From Gammaproteobacteria bacterium (GTDB lineage: Bacteria; Pseudomonadota; Gammaproteobacteria; Eutrophobiales; Eutrophobiaceae), in contig QKIY01000002.1 of the NCBI GenBank assembly GCA_003250975.1, positions 95,914-159,913 on the forward strand: a stretch of 64,000 bases of DNA, written 5' to 3'. Shown piece after piece: positions 36,146-45,319 of this stretch. Under the pieces are notes generated by a model. The model had not been told where the DNA came from. It saw only the letters and a list, made by a program, of their open reading frames with translations, and ran no database searches. Position 1 is the first letter of the stretch; each line of letters opens with the position of its first letter. Made by a program: the position numbers and the translations under genes.

Positions 36146-37423
36146 ATGACCATAGATACTGAAAGCAGAAGACATTTGAACGTGCCCTGCCCGTTCTGTA
36201 ATCTTCTCTGCGATGACCTTGTCATAGAAAACCGCAAGGGAAAACTCAAAGTCAGCCAACACGGTTGTCACCTTGCCAAAAAACAATTCGAACAAGAACA
36301 ACCTGGAGTAACTCCACGGATCGGAAAAAAAGACTGTACCCTGGAAGATGCAACCCGGGCTGCTGCAAAGATCCTGAAACGTTCAAAGCAGGCCCTCATC
36401 GGGGGACTCGGCACGGATGTGAATGGTGCACGTGCTGCCCTACAACTCACCGAGAAGGCCTCAGCGATAATTGATCACATGCACAGTGATGCGGCATTCC
36501 GAAATCTGGATGTTATGCAAAATCATGGCTGGGTTATGACAACCATGGCAGAGATCAAGAACCGGGCGGATCTGATAATTTTCGCTGGCACTGATGCCAA
36601 CACTAATTACCCCAGATTTTTTGAACGGGTTATCTATCCTAATGACAGCCTGGTAAATGCAAACAAGAAAAACCGGCAAATTGTCTATATCGGTGAAAAT
36701 CTGAATATAGCACCTGCAAAAAAAGCTGGTGGTAAACAGCCTATTAACCTGGAATGCAGGCAGGATAAAATTGGCGAAGTTACCTCTACTATCCATGCCA
36801 TTGCAGCCGGGCAGGAAATAGTCAAGCATGCGATCGGAAGCATTACACTGGCACAATTGAAAGAACTGACTGAACTCATACAACAGGCAAAGTATGGTGT
36901 AATTGTATGGGCTCCTGGCGAACTGAATTTCCCCTACGCCGAACTGACTGTCCAGTCCATCAGCGAATTGGTGAAATACCTCAACAGGACAACGCGTTTT
37001 TCAGGTTTCACACTCGGCGGCAATGAGGGTGGTATGACTGCCAACCAGGTAACTGCTTGGCAATCCGGTTACCCATCACGCGTCAGCTTTGCCAAGGGAT
37101 ATCCTGAATATGATCCTTACAGGTTTTCCGCATGGCAACTGCTTCGAAACAAGGAAATAGATGCGCTGCTCTGGATCTCCAGTTTCAGTGCGCCGATTGA
37201 GATCGCAAGACCTAGAATACCAACCATAGTGCTGGCCGCCCCATCAATTCGCATCAATTTTACACCCGATATATTCATTCCAGTTAGCACACCCGGCATC
37301 AACCACGTGGGGCAAATAATTCGGACAGACAGTGTTGTGTCGCTGAAATTAAGGAAGATTCAAGAGAGTCAACACCCGAGCGTCTCTGAGGTACTAAACC
37401 AAATTACAAATCAGTACAGGTGA
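36146..37423 (+). CDS. fhcB: Formyltransferase/hydrolase complex subunit B (module 2), metal site lost
   Basis: The 425-residue paralogue of fwdB keeps the four cluster cysteines (Cys15, Cys18, Cys22, Cys41; VPCPFCNLLCDD) and the IKNRADLIIFAG block. The region matching the metal-ligand cysteine reads IIDHMHSDAAF and contains no cysteine. The C-terminal cofactor-binding motif is degenerate (GQIIRTDSVVSLKL). It should therefore be structural, as proposed for bacterial Fhc complexes where only the hydrolytic half works. It opens the second operon after a 213-base gap. Confidence 0.9.
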   Translation: MTIDTESRRHLNVPCPFCNLLCDDLVIENRKGKLKVSQHGCHLAKKQFEQEQPGVTPRIGKKDCTLEDATRAAAKILKRSKQALIGGLGTDVNGARAALQLTEKASAIIDHMHSDAAFRNLDVMQNHGWVMTTMAEIKNRADLIIFAGTDANTNYPRFFERVIYPNDSLVNANKKNRQIVYIGENLNIAPAKKAGGKQPINLECRQDKIGEVTSTIHAIAAGQEIVKHAIGSITLAQLKELTELIQQAKYGVIVWAPGELNFPYAELTVQSISELVKYLNRTTRFSGFTLGGNEGGMTANQVTAWQSGYPSRVSFAKGYPEYDPYRFSAWQLLRNKEIDALLWISSFSAPIEIARPRIPTIVLAAPSIRINFTPDIFIPVSTPGINHVGQIIRTDSVVSLKLRKIQESQHPSVSEVLNQITNQYR

Positions 37424-37430
37424 GCATTGA

Positions 37431-39086
37431 ATGTTAATTAAATTATCAGGAGGCATTGTCTATGACCCCGCTAATGGGATAAATGGTAAACGCCAGGATA
37501 TTTATGTCCGTGATGGCAGGATCATCGATAAACCTGTTGCAGGGAGTAAAATAGACAAGACCTATAACATTGCAGGCAAAGTGGTGATGGCCGGCGCCAT
37601 TGATATCCACACACATATTGGTGGAGGAAAGGTCAATATTGCCCGGATTATGCTGCCAGAAGACCACCGTCATGACTCTGTTAGAAAGACATCTATTACC
37701 CGCTCAGGATGCGGACATGCCGCACCTTCAACCCTGACCACGGGTTACCGGTATACCGAAATGGGTTATACCGCCTGCTTTGAACCAGCCATGTTACCCA
37801 TCAATGCTCGCCAGGCCCATATGGAGATGGCGGATACTCCAATTGTAGACAAGGGCGCCTATGTATTACTGGGAAACGATGATTACTTCCTTCGCATGCT
37901 TGCTGGTCGAAAGGATCAGGCTGCCATAAGTGACTATGTTGCCTGGACCATACAGGCTTCACAGGCACTCGGTATCAAGGTAGTTAACCCGGGCGGTATC
38001 AGCGCTTTCAAATTCAACCAGCGCAAGCTGGATCTGGATGAAACCAATGTCTATTACAATGTAACTCCAAGAGAGATACTGAAGTCCCTAGCAAAAGCGG
38101 TACATGATCTGGGTGTTCCGCATCCATTACATGTTCATGGCTGTAACCTCGGTGTACCCGGTAACCTGCGAACAACACTGGATACCATCAAGAGCATTGA
38201 AGGTCTGCCCATGCATTTGACGCATATCCAGTTTCACAGTTACGGGACCGAAGGAGATCGGAATTTTTCATCAGGTGCAGCACAGATCGCTGAAGCTGTT
38301 AATAAAAACAAAAATATATCAATTGATGTGGGTCAGATATTATTCGGTCAGACTGTTACGGCTTCAGGTGACACCATGCGTCAGTATGATGGACACTGGC
38401 ATGCCCATCCCAAGAAGTGGGTAATGATGGATATAGAATGTGATGCAGGTTGCGGGGTTGTGCCCTTCCAGTACCAGGACAAGAGTTTTGTGAATGCGCT
38501 GCAGTGGGCAATCGGTCTGGAATTGTTTTTACTTGTTGATGATCCATGGCGCATTTTCCTAACCACTGACCATCCCAATGGCGCACCCTTTACCACCTAT
38601 CCCCATTTGATCAGATTATTAATGGACAGGAGCTTCCGCAACGACATGCTCTCGACTGTTAACAAAGCCGCTGCAAAATCGAGTATACTGGCCAGCCTTG
38701 ATCGTGAATACTCGTTATACGAAATAGCAATAATGACCCGGGCCGCACCTGCTCGCAGTCTCGGCCTGCGGGACAGAGGTCATCTTGGTAGCGGAGCTGC
38801 CGCGGATATCACGGTTTATACTGAACATAAGAACAAGGAGCGGATGTTTGCAAAACCGGATTACGTTTTTAAGGACGGTGAACTGGTCGCGAAGAGCGGT
38901 AAAGTGGTCAAGATAACAAAAGGAAGCACTCATACACTCCGTCCTGAATATGACAAGGGTATTGAAAAATCCCTGAACACTTATTTTGATCGTTATATGA
39001 GTATCAAACTGGAAAATTTCAAGCTACAGGATGACGAGATTATTGAACTTGGCAGTGGCGATATCATTATCCAACCTTGTAATTGA
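37431..39086 (+). CDS. fhcA: Formyltransferase/hydrolase complex subunit A (module 2)
   Basis: The 551-residue amidohydrolase releases formate from formylmethanofuran. His60 and His62 (IDIHTHIGGG), the lysine of GIKVVNPGG, HVHGCNLGVPGN, HIQFHSYGT and the catalytic Asp of LTTDHPNGAPF are all present, so it should be active. It starts 7 bases after fhcB and is followed by fhcD after 9 bases. Compared with the module 1 copy it is clearly homologous but well diverged, for example in the insertion MRQYDGHWHAHPKKW near residue 318. Confidence 0.93.
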   Translation: MLIKLSGGIVYDPANGINGKRQDIYVRDGRIIDKPVAGSKIDKTYNIAGKVVMAGAIDIHTHIGGGKVNIARIMLPEDHRHDSVRKTSITRSGCGHAAPSTLTTGYRYTEMGYTACFEPAMLPINARQAHMEMADTPIVDKGAYVLLGNDDYFLRMLAGRKDQAAISDYVAWTIQASQALGIKVVNPGGISAFKFNQRKLDLDETNVYYNVTPREILKSLAKAVHDLGVPHPLHVHGCNLGVPGNLRTTLDTIKSIEGLPMHLTHIQFHSYGTEGDRNFSSGAAQIAEAVNKNKNISIDVGQILFGQTVTASGDTMRQYDGHWHAHPKKWVMMDIECDAGCGVVPFQYQDKSFVNALQWAIGLELFLLVDDPWRIFLTTDHPNGAPFTTYPHLIRLLMDRSFRNDMLSTVNKAAAKSSILASLDREYSLYEIAIMTRAAPARSLGLRDRGHLGSGAAADITVYTEHKNKERMFAKPDYVFKDGELVAKSGKVVKITKGSTHTLRPEYDKGIEKSLNTYFDRYMSIKLENFKLQDDEIIELGSGDIIIQPCN

Positions 39087-39095
39087 GGTTAAATT

Positions 39096-39992
39096 TTGAA
39101 GATTAACGGCGTCACAATTGATAATACATTTGCCGAAGCCTTTCCCATGAAGGCCACGCGTCTGATTATTACTGCCATGACATTGAAATGGGCCTACCGT
39201 GCGGCAAATTCGATCCGTGGATTTGCCTCATCCGTAATCGCCTGCGGCATAGAAGCAGATATAGAACGTGAGCTTTCTCCCAAGGAAACACCTGACGGCA
39301 GACCCGGTATATCTGTCATGATGTTTGCCATGTCTAAAAAAGATCTGGACAAGCAGGTCCCAACTAGGGTTGGTCAGTCTGTCATGACAACAGCAACAAC
39401 GGCCTGCTATGCGGGAATTCATACAGGGGAAAAGATTTCACTTGGCAAAAGCCTCAGGTATTTCGGCGATGGGTACCAAATTTCCAAGGTAATTAATGAT
39501 CGTCGTTACTGGCGCATCCCGGTTATGCACGGTGAATTTATCTGTGAAGAAACTACAGGTGTCGCCCCTGCAGTTGGTGGCGGCAATTTTCTTGTACTAG
39601 CCAAGACATCCAGACACGGATTGGCTGCCTGTGAAAAGGCAGTTGAAGCAATCCAGAAAGTCCCCGATGTAATTACTGCTTTCCCTGGGGGTGTGGTTGG
39701 TTCCGGTTCGAAAGTCGGATCAAAATACAATTTTATCAACGCCTCAACCAACGAGGCCTATTGCCCGACCCTGAAGGGCCAGGTGAAATCCGCACTTGGT
39801 GAAGAAGTCGGGTCCGTGTTGGAAATCGTTATCGACGGTCTGAGTGAAGAAGCTATTAACGAGGCTATGCGTGTAGGGATCCAAGAGGTTTGCAAATTTG
39901 GATCCGCGAAAGGCATTTACCGTGTAAGTGCGGGTAATTACGGTGGCAACTTAGGTCCTTATCACTTCCATTTAAGGAAATTAATGAAATGA
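39096..39992 (+). CDS. fhcD: Formyltransferase of the Fhc complex (module 2)
   Basis: This 298-residue paralogue of the module 1 formyltransferase starts with TTG behind a GAGG site and reads MKINGVTIDNTFAEAF. It keeps FGDGYQISKVINDRRYWRIPVMHGEF, SGSKVGSKYNFINASTNEAYCPTL and SAGNYGGNLGPYHFHL. It transfers the formyl group from formyl-H4MPT to the methanofuran-type cofactor. It overlaps fhcC by 4 bases. Confidence 0.95.
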   Translation: MKINGVTIDNTFAEAFPMKATRLIITAMTLKWAYRAANSIRGFASSVIACGIEADIERELSPKETPDGRPGISVMMFAMSKKDLDKQVPTRVGQSVMTTATTACYAGIHTGEKISLGKSLRYFGDGYQISKVINDRRYWRIPVMHGEFICEETTGVAPAVGGGNFLVLAKTSRHGLAACEKAVEAIQKVPDVITAFPGGVVGSGSKVGSKYNFINASTNEAYCPTLKGQVKSALGEEVGSVLEIVIDGLSEEAINEAMRVGIQEVCKFGSAKGIYRVSAGNYGGNLGPYHFHLRKLMK

Positions 39993-40831
39993 AAGGACTG
40001 ACTTTTACTCTCGCTTTCAAACCACAATTCGGACTGGATCTCTCCCCATTAACCCCTGACCGCTTGCAAGGCCTGAACCAGGGTCAGATAAAGCGTATAA
40101 AACTCGACTATGGAAAGGGTAAGGTCACGGTTGGCGAGGCGTTTACTTTGACCGGTTTCGACTGTGAGAATATTGAAATCAGACGCAGTGTCGACAAGCT
40201 TATGCGCATCGGGCATGAAATGAGTCATGGGACGATTACCATTAAAGGAGCGGTAGGTGATTATGCTGGCCAGGGAATGAAGGGTGGAAGTATATTTATC
40301 AACGGGAACGTTGGCTCATGGCTTGGTTGTAACATGCGAAACGGCCATATCACTGTAAAGGGCAACGTTGGTGATTATCCCGGCGGTGCCATGCCCGGCG
40401 ATATTGAAGGCATGACTGACGGTTTTATCTGTATCTATGGCGACGCAGGAAACTGTGTGGGTGACCGCATGCGCCGTGGAATGATTATCGTCGACGGCAG
40501 TGCCGGTGATTATTGTGGCAGCAGGATGGCTGCAGGAACCATAATTGTCCTAGACAAGGCCGGAGAACACGTGGGATTCAACATGAAGCGTGGAACCATC
40601 GTTCTGGCCAAGAAACCCAGACATATCGCGGCAACATTTAGGAGCTGCGGAAACCTAAAAATGCAGTTCTTGCGGCTTTTATTCAAGCAATTGGCTGATA
40701 TGGGTAAACAGTTTGCCGTATTCAAACGAATCGATCCTGAAGTACACCGCTATGCAGGGGATCTTGCATACAAGGGCAAGGGTGAAATACTAATATTACA
40801 AGCGATAAAAACCGGAAATAAAGCTGCATGA
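39989..40831 (+). CDS. fhcC: Formyltransferase/hydrolase complex subunit C (module 2)
   Basis: The 280-residue beta-helix subunit has the repeat pattern EMSHGTITIKGAVGDYAGQGMKGGSIFINGNVGSWLG and the later GFNMKRGTIVLAKKP. It is the scaffold of the complex. Its final four bases ATGA overlap the start of the formate dehydrogenase beta gene, so the formyl hydrolase and formate dehydrogenase are translationally coupled. Confidence 0.92.
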   Translation: MKGLTFTLAFKPQFGLDLSPLTPDRLQGLNQGQIKRIKLDYGKGKVTVGEAFTLTGFDCENIEIRRSVDKLMRIGHEMSHGTITIKGAVGDYAGQGMKGGSIFINGNVGSWLGCNMRNGHITVKGNVGDYPGGAMPGDIEGMTDGFICIYGDAGNCVGDRMRRGMIIVDGSAGDYCGSRMAAGTIIVLDKAGEHVGFNMKRGTIVLAKKPRHIAATFRSCGNLKMQFLRLLFKQLADMGKQFAVFKRIDPEVHRYAGDLAYKGKGEILILQAIKTGNKAA

Positions 40832-42492
40832 AACGGACGCGCGGAAAAAAAGGCCGTGTGGAAGGCCGTACAACACCATGGAAAGCCCTGGCAGAAGTAC
40901 GTGATTTACTTGGAGACGCACCACGAACCCGCGAATACCTTATTGAATATCTGCACAAGATACAGGACCGGTATCATCACATCTCAAACCGACATATTCT
41001 CGCCCTAGCTATAGACATGCAGCTGCCAATGGCAGAGGTCTATGAAACAGCCACGTTCTATCATCACTTTGATGTAATTAAACCCGGAGGGAAACCACCA
41101 CCTCACCTTACTGTACGCGTCTGCGATTCCCTGGCCTGTGAAATGTTTGGAGCCAGACAACTTATTGAAGATCTTAAAAAGAAAAGTAATGGTCAAATAC
41201 GCATACAACCAGTCCCTTGTGTCGGTAGGTGTGCAGGAGCACCGGTAGCTGTGGTGGGAATGAATCCTGTTGAACAGGCGACGACAGAAAAAGTCAACAA
41301 GGTCGTTAACAACAATCAAACAGAACCTGAAATACCTGACTGTATTGACTACCAGGCCTATAGAAAAGATGGTGGTTATAAGACCCTGATAGATTGCGTG
41401 GCTGGCAATTATAAACCGGAAGACATCATCAAGATCATGGAGGATTCCAATCTTCGTGGACTGGGCGGTGCAGGTTTCCCGACCGGCAGAAAATGGCGCA
41501 TTCTCAGTGAGCAACCTGCTCCCAAAATGGTGGCCATTAATATTGATGAAGGTGAACCCGGCACCTTCAAGGATCGCTATTACTTGGAACGCGATCCGCA
41601 CCGCTTCATTGAAGGCACCTTTATTGCCAGCTGGGCAATCGAAGATGTGGAGGCCGTTTACATCTATTTACGCGATGAATATGCCGGTTGCCGCAAGATG
41701 CTTGAGGCTGAACTTGAGAAGCTGAAGCAGGATCCGCCCTGTGATCTGCCCCCAATCCATTTAAGGAGGGGGGCCGGCGCCTATATCTGCGGTGAAGAAT
41801 CGGCCATGATCGAGTCTATTGAAGGCAAAAAAGGCATGCCGAGATTACGCCCACCCTACGTAGCCCAGGTCGGCCTGTTTGGACGGCCCACGCTGGAGCA
41901 AAACATGGAATCCATGCACTGGGTGAGAGATATTATTGAAAAAGGCCCAGGCTGGTTTGCCTCCCATGGCAGGCATGACCGCAAGGGCCTGCGATCATTT
42001 TCGGTCAGCGGTCGGGTAAAAAAACCCGGCGTGCATATCGCCCCTGCCGGCATTACAATGAGAGAACTGATTGACGAATATTGCGATGGCATGCTGGATG
42101 GCCATGAATTCTATGGTTATCTCCCCGGCGGCGCCTCTGGCGGCATATTACCTGCATCCCTTGGAGATGTACCGCTAGATTTCGATACCCTGCAACCACA
42201 CGGCTGTTTCATTGGCTCGGCAGCGATTGTTGTCTTGTCAGATAAAGACCGTGTCCGGGACATAGCCCTGAATGCGATGCGTTTCTTTGAAGATGAATCC
42301 TGTGGACAATGCACTCCTTGCCGGGTCGGCACAGCAAAGGCAGTCCACCTGATGGAGAAAGAAGAATGGGATGAGGGCCTGCTGGAAGAGCTGGCCCGGG
42401 CCATGGAAGATGCCTCCATTTGTGGTCTGGGACAGGCCGCGCCAAATCCACTGCGTTGTGCAATCAAGTATTTTCCAGAGGAATTTGAATAA
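40828..42492 (+). CDS. fdhB: NAD-linked formate dehydrogenase, beta subunit (NuoE-NuoF fusion)
   Basis: The 554-residue protein fuses a NuoE-like thioredoxin-fold domain (about 1-170; 2Fe-2S ligands Cys99, Cys104, Cys131, Cys135) to a NuoF-like domain (about 185-554) with the FMN/NAD site GLGGAGFPTGRKW and GAGAYICGEES and a 4Fe-4S site CGQCTPC near residue 492. It passes electrons from formate oxidation to NAD+. The fusion layout is that of FDH1B in Methylorubrum extorquens. It overlaps fhcC by 4 bases and fdhA by 1 base. Confidence 0.94.
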   Translation: MKRTRGKKGRVEGRTTPWKALAEVRDLLGDAPRTREYLIEYLHKIQDRYHHISNRHILALAIDMQLPMAEVYETATFYHHFDVIKPGGKPPPHLTVRVCDSLACEMFGARQLIEDLKKKSNGQIRIQPVPCVGRCAGAPVAVVGMNPVEQATTEKVNKVVNNNQTEPEIPDCIDYQAYRKDGGYKTLIDCVAGNYKPEDIIKIMEDSNLRGLGGAGFPTGRKWRILSEQPAPKMVAINIDEGEPGTFKDRYYLERDPHRFIEGTFIASWAIEDVEAVYIYLRDEYAGCRKMLEAELEKLKQDPPCDLPPIHLRRGAGAYICGEESAMIESIEGKKGMPRLRPPYVAQVGLFGRPTLEQNMESMHWVRDIIEKGPGWFASHGRHDRKGLRSFSVSGRVKKPGVHIAPAGITMRELIDEYCDGMLDGHEFYGYLPGGASGGILPASLGDVPLDFDTLQPHGCFIGSAAIVVLSDKDRVRDIALNAMRFFEDESCGQCTPCRVGTAKAVHLMEKEEWDEGLLEELARAMEDASICGLGQAAPNPLRCAIKYFPEEFE

Positions 42493-45275
42493 TGGCTGCA
42501 AACCCGAAATTCATGAATAAAAAGGTGACCAAGTTCACTCTCAATGGGAAAAAGATTGAGGCCTTTGGCGAGGAAACCATCCTTGAAGCTGCTAAACGTC
42601 AGGGTATCGAGATACCCCATCTTTGCTACAAGGAAGGCTACCGGCCTGATGGTAATTGCCGTGCCTGCATGGTGGAGATCGAAGGCGAGCGAGTGCTCGC
42701 GCCATCCTGCTGCCGGAAACCGACTGAGGACATGAAAGTTACCAGCGATAATGAGCGCGCCCTGCACTCACAAAAGATGATTCTGGAATTGTTGCTGTCC
42801 GATATGCCGCAACAGGGAAAATCTCCGTATAAACTGGATTCCGAGCTTGACTACTGGGCCGGAAAACTCTCGGTCTATAACCCGCGGTTTCATCAAAGAA
42901 CCCAACCCATACCGGATCTGAGCCACCCGGCGATCGCTGTCAATCTGGATGCCTGTATCCAATGTACCCGTTGCGTTCGCGCCTGCCGCGAGGAACAGGT
43001 CAATGACGTTATCGGTTATGCTTTTCGCGGTAGCCATGCGGAAATCGTCTTTGATATGGCAGAACCGATGGGTGAAAGCACTTGTGTTGCCTGTGGTGAG
43101 TGCGTGCAGGCCTGCCCTACCGGCGCCCTGATGCCTGCAAAGAATGTGGGACTGGTTGAACCCGATAAAAAAGTGGAATCAGTCTGCCCGTATTGTGGCG
43201 TGGGATGCTTGCTGACCTTTAATATCAAAGACAATTATATCCAATATGTAAATGGAAGAGATGGCCCGGCCAACAAGGGCCGACTCTGTGTCAAAGGCCG
43301 TTACGGGTTTGATTATGTTCACCACCCGGACCGTCTCACCAAGCCATTAATCCGGCGGGAAGATGCACCCAAAACGCCCATGCTGGTGGATCAAAGTGAG
43401 ATCTCCTCCTATTTCAGGGAGGCTACCTGGGAGGAGGCCTTGGATTTTGCAGCTGAAGGGCTGAAAAAGATCCGTGTCCAGCACGGATCCGAAGCCCTGG
43501 CGGGATTTGGTTGTGCCAAGGGCAGTAATGAAGAGGCCTATCTCTTCCAGAAACTGGTAAGGACAGGTTTCGGCACCAATAATGTCGATCATTGTACACG
43601 GCTTTGCCATGCCTCTTCCGTGGCTGCCCTGCTGGAAACCATTGGTTCCGGCGCCGTATCCAATCAAGTAGCCGATGGCGCTGAGGCTGAAGTCATTATC
43701 GTCATAGGTGCACGACCCAATGACAATCATCCGGTCGCCGCTACATTTATAAAAAATGCAACAGAACGCGGCAGTAAATTAATCCTCATTGAGCCCTATG
43801 GCTCGGAGATGTACCTGCATGCGGAATATCTGCTCCAGTTAAGGCCCGGTACGGATGTCCTTCTCCTGAATGCCATGATGCATACTATCCTGGCTGAAAA
43901 TCTTCAAAACCAGAAATTTATCGATGAGCACACGGAAGGTTTTGAAGAAGTCAAAAAGACCGTTGAAAAATACAGCCCGGAGAAGGTTGCACCCATTTGC
44001 GGTATACCGCCGGATAAGATCAAGGCAGTAGCAAGACTTTATGCGACTGCAAAGACAGCCATTATCTTCTGGGGCATGGGGATCTCACAACATGTCCACG
44101 GAACTGACAATTCCCGCTGCCTTATTTCCTTGGCATTAATGACAGGGCAGATCGGGCGTCCAAGCACAGGGCTGCACCCGCTACGCGGCCAGAATAATGT
44201 CCAGGGTGCATCGGATGTTGGCCTGATCCCGATGGTTTATCCCGATTATCAAGCCGTTGCTGATCACTCTGTGCAGGCAAAATTTGAGAAGCTCTGGGGT
44301 ACCAAACTGAATCCGAAAGTGGGCAAGACTGTTGTTGAAATCATGCATGCCATCCATGATGGCGACCTGAATGGCCTCTATATTATGGGGGAAAATCCCG
44401 CCATGTCGGATCCCAATCTGAACCATGCCCGTGAGGCCCTGGCCATGTTGGACCATCTGGTTGTGCAGGATATCTTTTTCACTGAAACCTGCAGCTATGC
44501 CGATGTGATACTGCCAGCTTCAGCATTTCCCGAGAAGACCGGAACCTTTACCAATACCGATCGACGCGTACAGATGGGGCGCCAGGCCATTGATCCTCCC
44601 GGCGATGCAAGACAGGACCTGTGGATTATCCAGCAGATGGCAAACCGCCTGGGCCTCAACTGGAACTACGATGGTCCCGCAGACGTATTTGCCGAGATCC
44701 GCAAGGCTGTCCCCAGTATGGCAGGGATCACCTGGGATCGGTTGGAACATGAGGATTCATTGACCTATCCATTACTAAACGAAGGTGATCCGGGTGAACC
44801 GGTTATTTTCAAGGACGGGATTTTTCCCACTGACGATGGCAAGGGGCGATTCGTGCCGGCAGAGTTTGTAGAGGCGGCAGAACTGCCAGATGAAAAATAT
44901 CCCTATATCTTCGTTACTGGCCGCCAGCTTGAACACTGGCATACTGGCACCATGACACGTCATTCAAGGGTCTTGGATGCCATTGAGCCCGGTCCCTGTG
45001 TCATGATTAATCCTGCTGACTTACAACAGATGGGGCTCAAAACCGGAGATATACTGGTAGTTCAATCAAGACGTGGAATGCTGTCTGCAACTACCCGCGC
45101 TGACGAACACATGCAAAAAGGGGTGGTTATGATGCCTTTCAGCTTCAGGGAGGCTGCTGCCAATCTCATCACCAATGAAGCGCTGGATCCGTTCGGCAAG
45201 ATCCCTGAATTTAAATTCTGTGCAGTAAAACTGATTCCAGGCAGACGATCTTCCGATCACAAGAAGCATCAATGA
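42492..45275 (+). CDS. fdhA: NAD-linked formate dehydrogenase, alpha subunit (Mo or W)
   Basis: A 927-residue catalytic subunit oxidising formate to CO2. Domains in order: a 2Fe-2S ferredoxin domain (Cys45, Cys56, Cys59, Cys73), a double 4Fe-4S domain (Cys155/158/161/165 and Cys198/201/204/208), the cluster next to the metal cofactor (Cys232/235/239/266, CPYCGVGC), then the bis-MGD domains. The likely metal-ligand residue is Cys372 in HCTRLCHASSVAAL, a normal cysteine rather than selenocysteine. There is no export signal. The M. extorquens FDH1 relative uses tungsten; the metal here is not decided by sequence. Confidence 0.95.
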   Translation: MAANPKFMNKKVTKFTLNGKKIEAFGEETILEAAKRQGIEIPHLCYKEGYRPDGNCRACMVEIEGERVLAPSCCRKPTEDMKVTSDNERALHSQKMILELLLSDMPQQGKSPYKLDSELDYWAGKLSVYNPRFHQRTQPIPDLSHPAIAVNLDACIQCTRCVRACREEQVNDVIGYAFRGSHAEIVFDMAEPMGESTCVACGECVQACPTGALMPAKNVGLVEPDKKVESVCPYCGVGCLLTFNIKDNYIQYVNGRDGPANKGRLCVKGRYGFDYVHHPDRLTKPLIRREDAPKTPMLVDQSEISSYFREATWEEALDFAAEGLKKIRVQHGSEALAGFGCAKGSNEEAYLFQKLVRTGFGTNNVDHCTRLCHASSVAALLETIGSGAVSNQVADGAEAEVIIVIGARPNDNHPVAATFIKNATERGSKLILIEPYGSEMYLHAEYLLQLRPGTDVLLLNAMMHTILAENLQNQKFIDEHTEGFEEVKKTVEKYSPEKVAPICGIPPDKIKAVARLYATAKTAIIFWGMGISQHVHGTDNSRCLISLALMTGQIGRPSTGLHPLRGQNNVQGASDVGLIPMVYPDYQAVADHSVQAKFEKLWGTKLNPKVGKTVVEIMHAIHDGDLNGLYIMGENPAMSDPNLNHAREALAMLDHLVVQDIFFTETCSYADVILPASAFPEKTGTFTNTDRRVQMGRQAIDPPGDARQDLWIIQQMANRLGLNWNYDGPADVFAEIRKAVPSMAGITWDRLEHEDSLTYPLLNEGDPGEPVIFKDGIFPTDDGKGRFVPAEFVEAAELPDEKYPYIFVTGRQLEHWHTGTMTRHSRVLDAIEPGPCVMINPADLQQMGLKTGDILVVQSRRGMLSATTRADEHMQKGVVMMPFSFREAAANLITNEALDPFGKIPEFKFCAVKLIPGRRSSDHKKHQ

Positions 45276-45319
45276 CCCAGTAAACCGACAAATTTATTGT
45301 AAATAAAATGCTCGCACTA

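Noticed and set aside
41005..41601. 198-codon minus-strand frame opposite fdhB
   Set aside because: Shadow of the formate dehydrogenase beta gene, which carries clear cluster motifs.
42492..45275. Possible selenocysteine in formate dehydrogenase alpha
   Set aside because: The active-site position (residue 372) is an ordinary Cys codon and there is no internal TGA in the frame.
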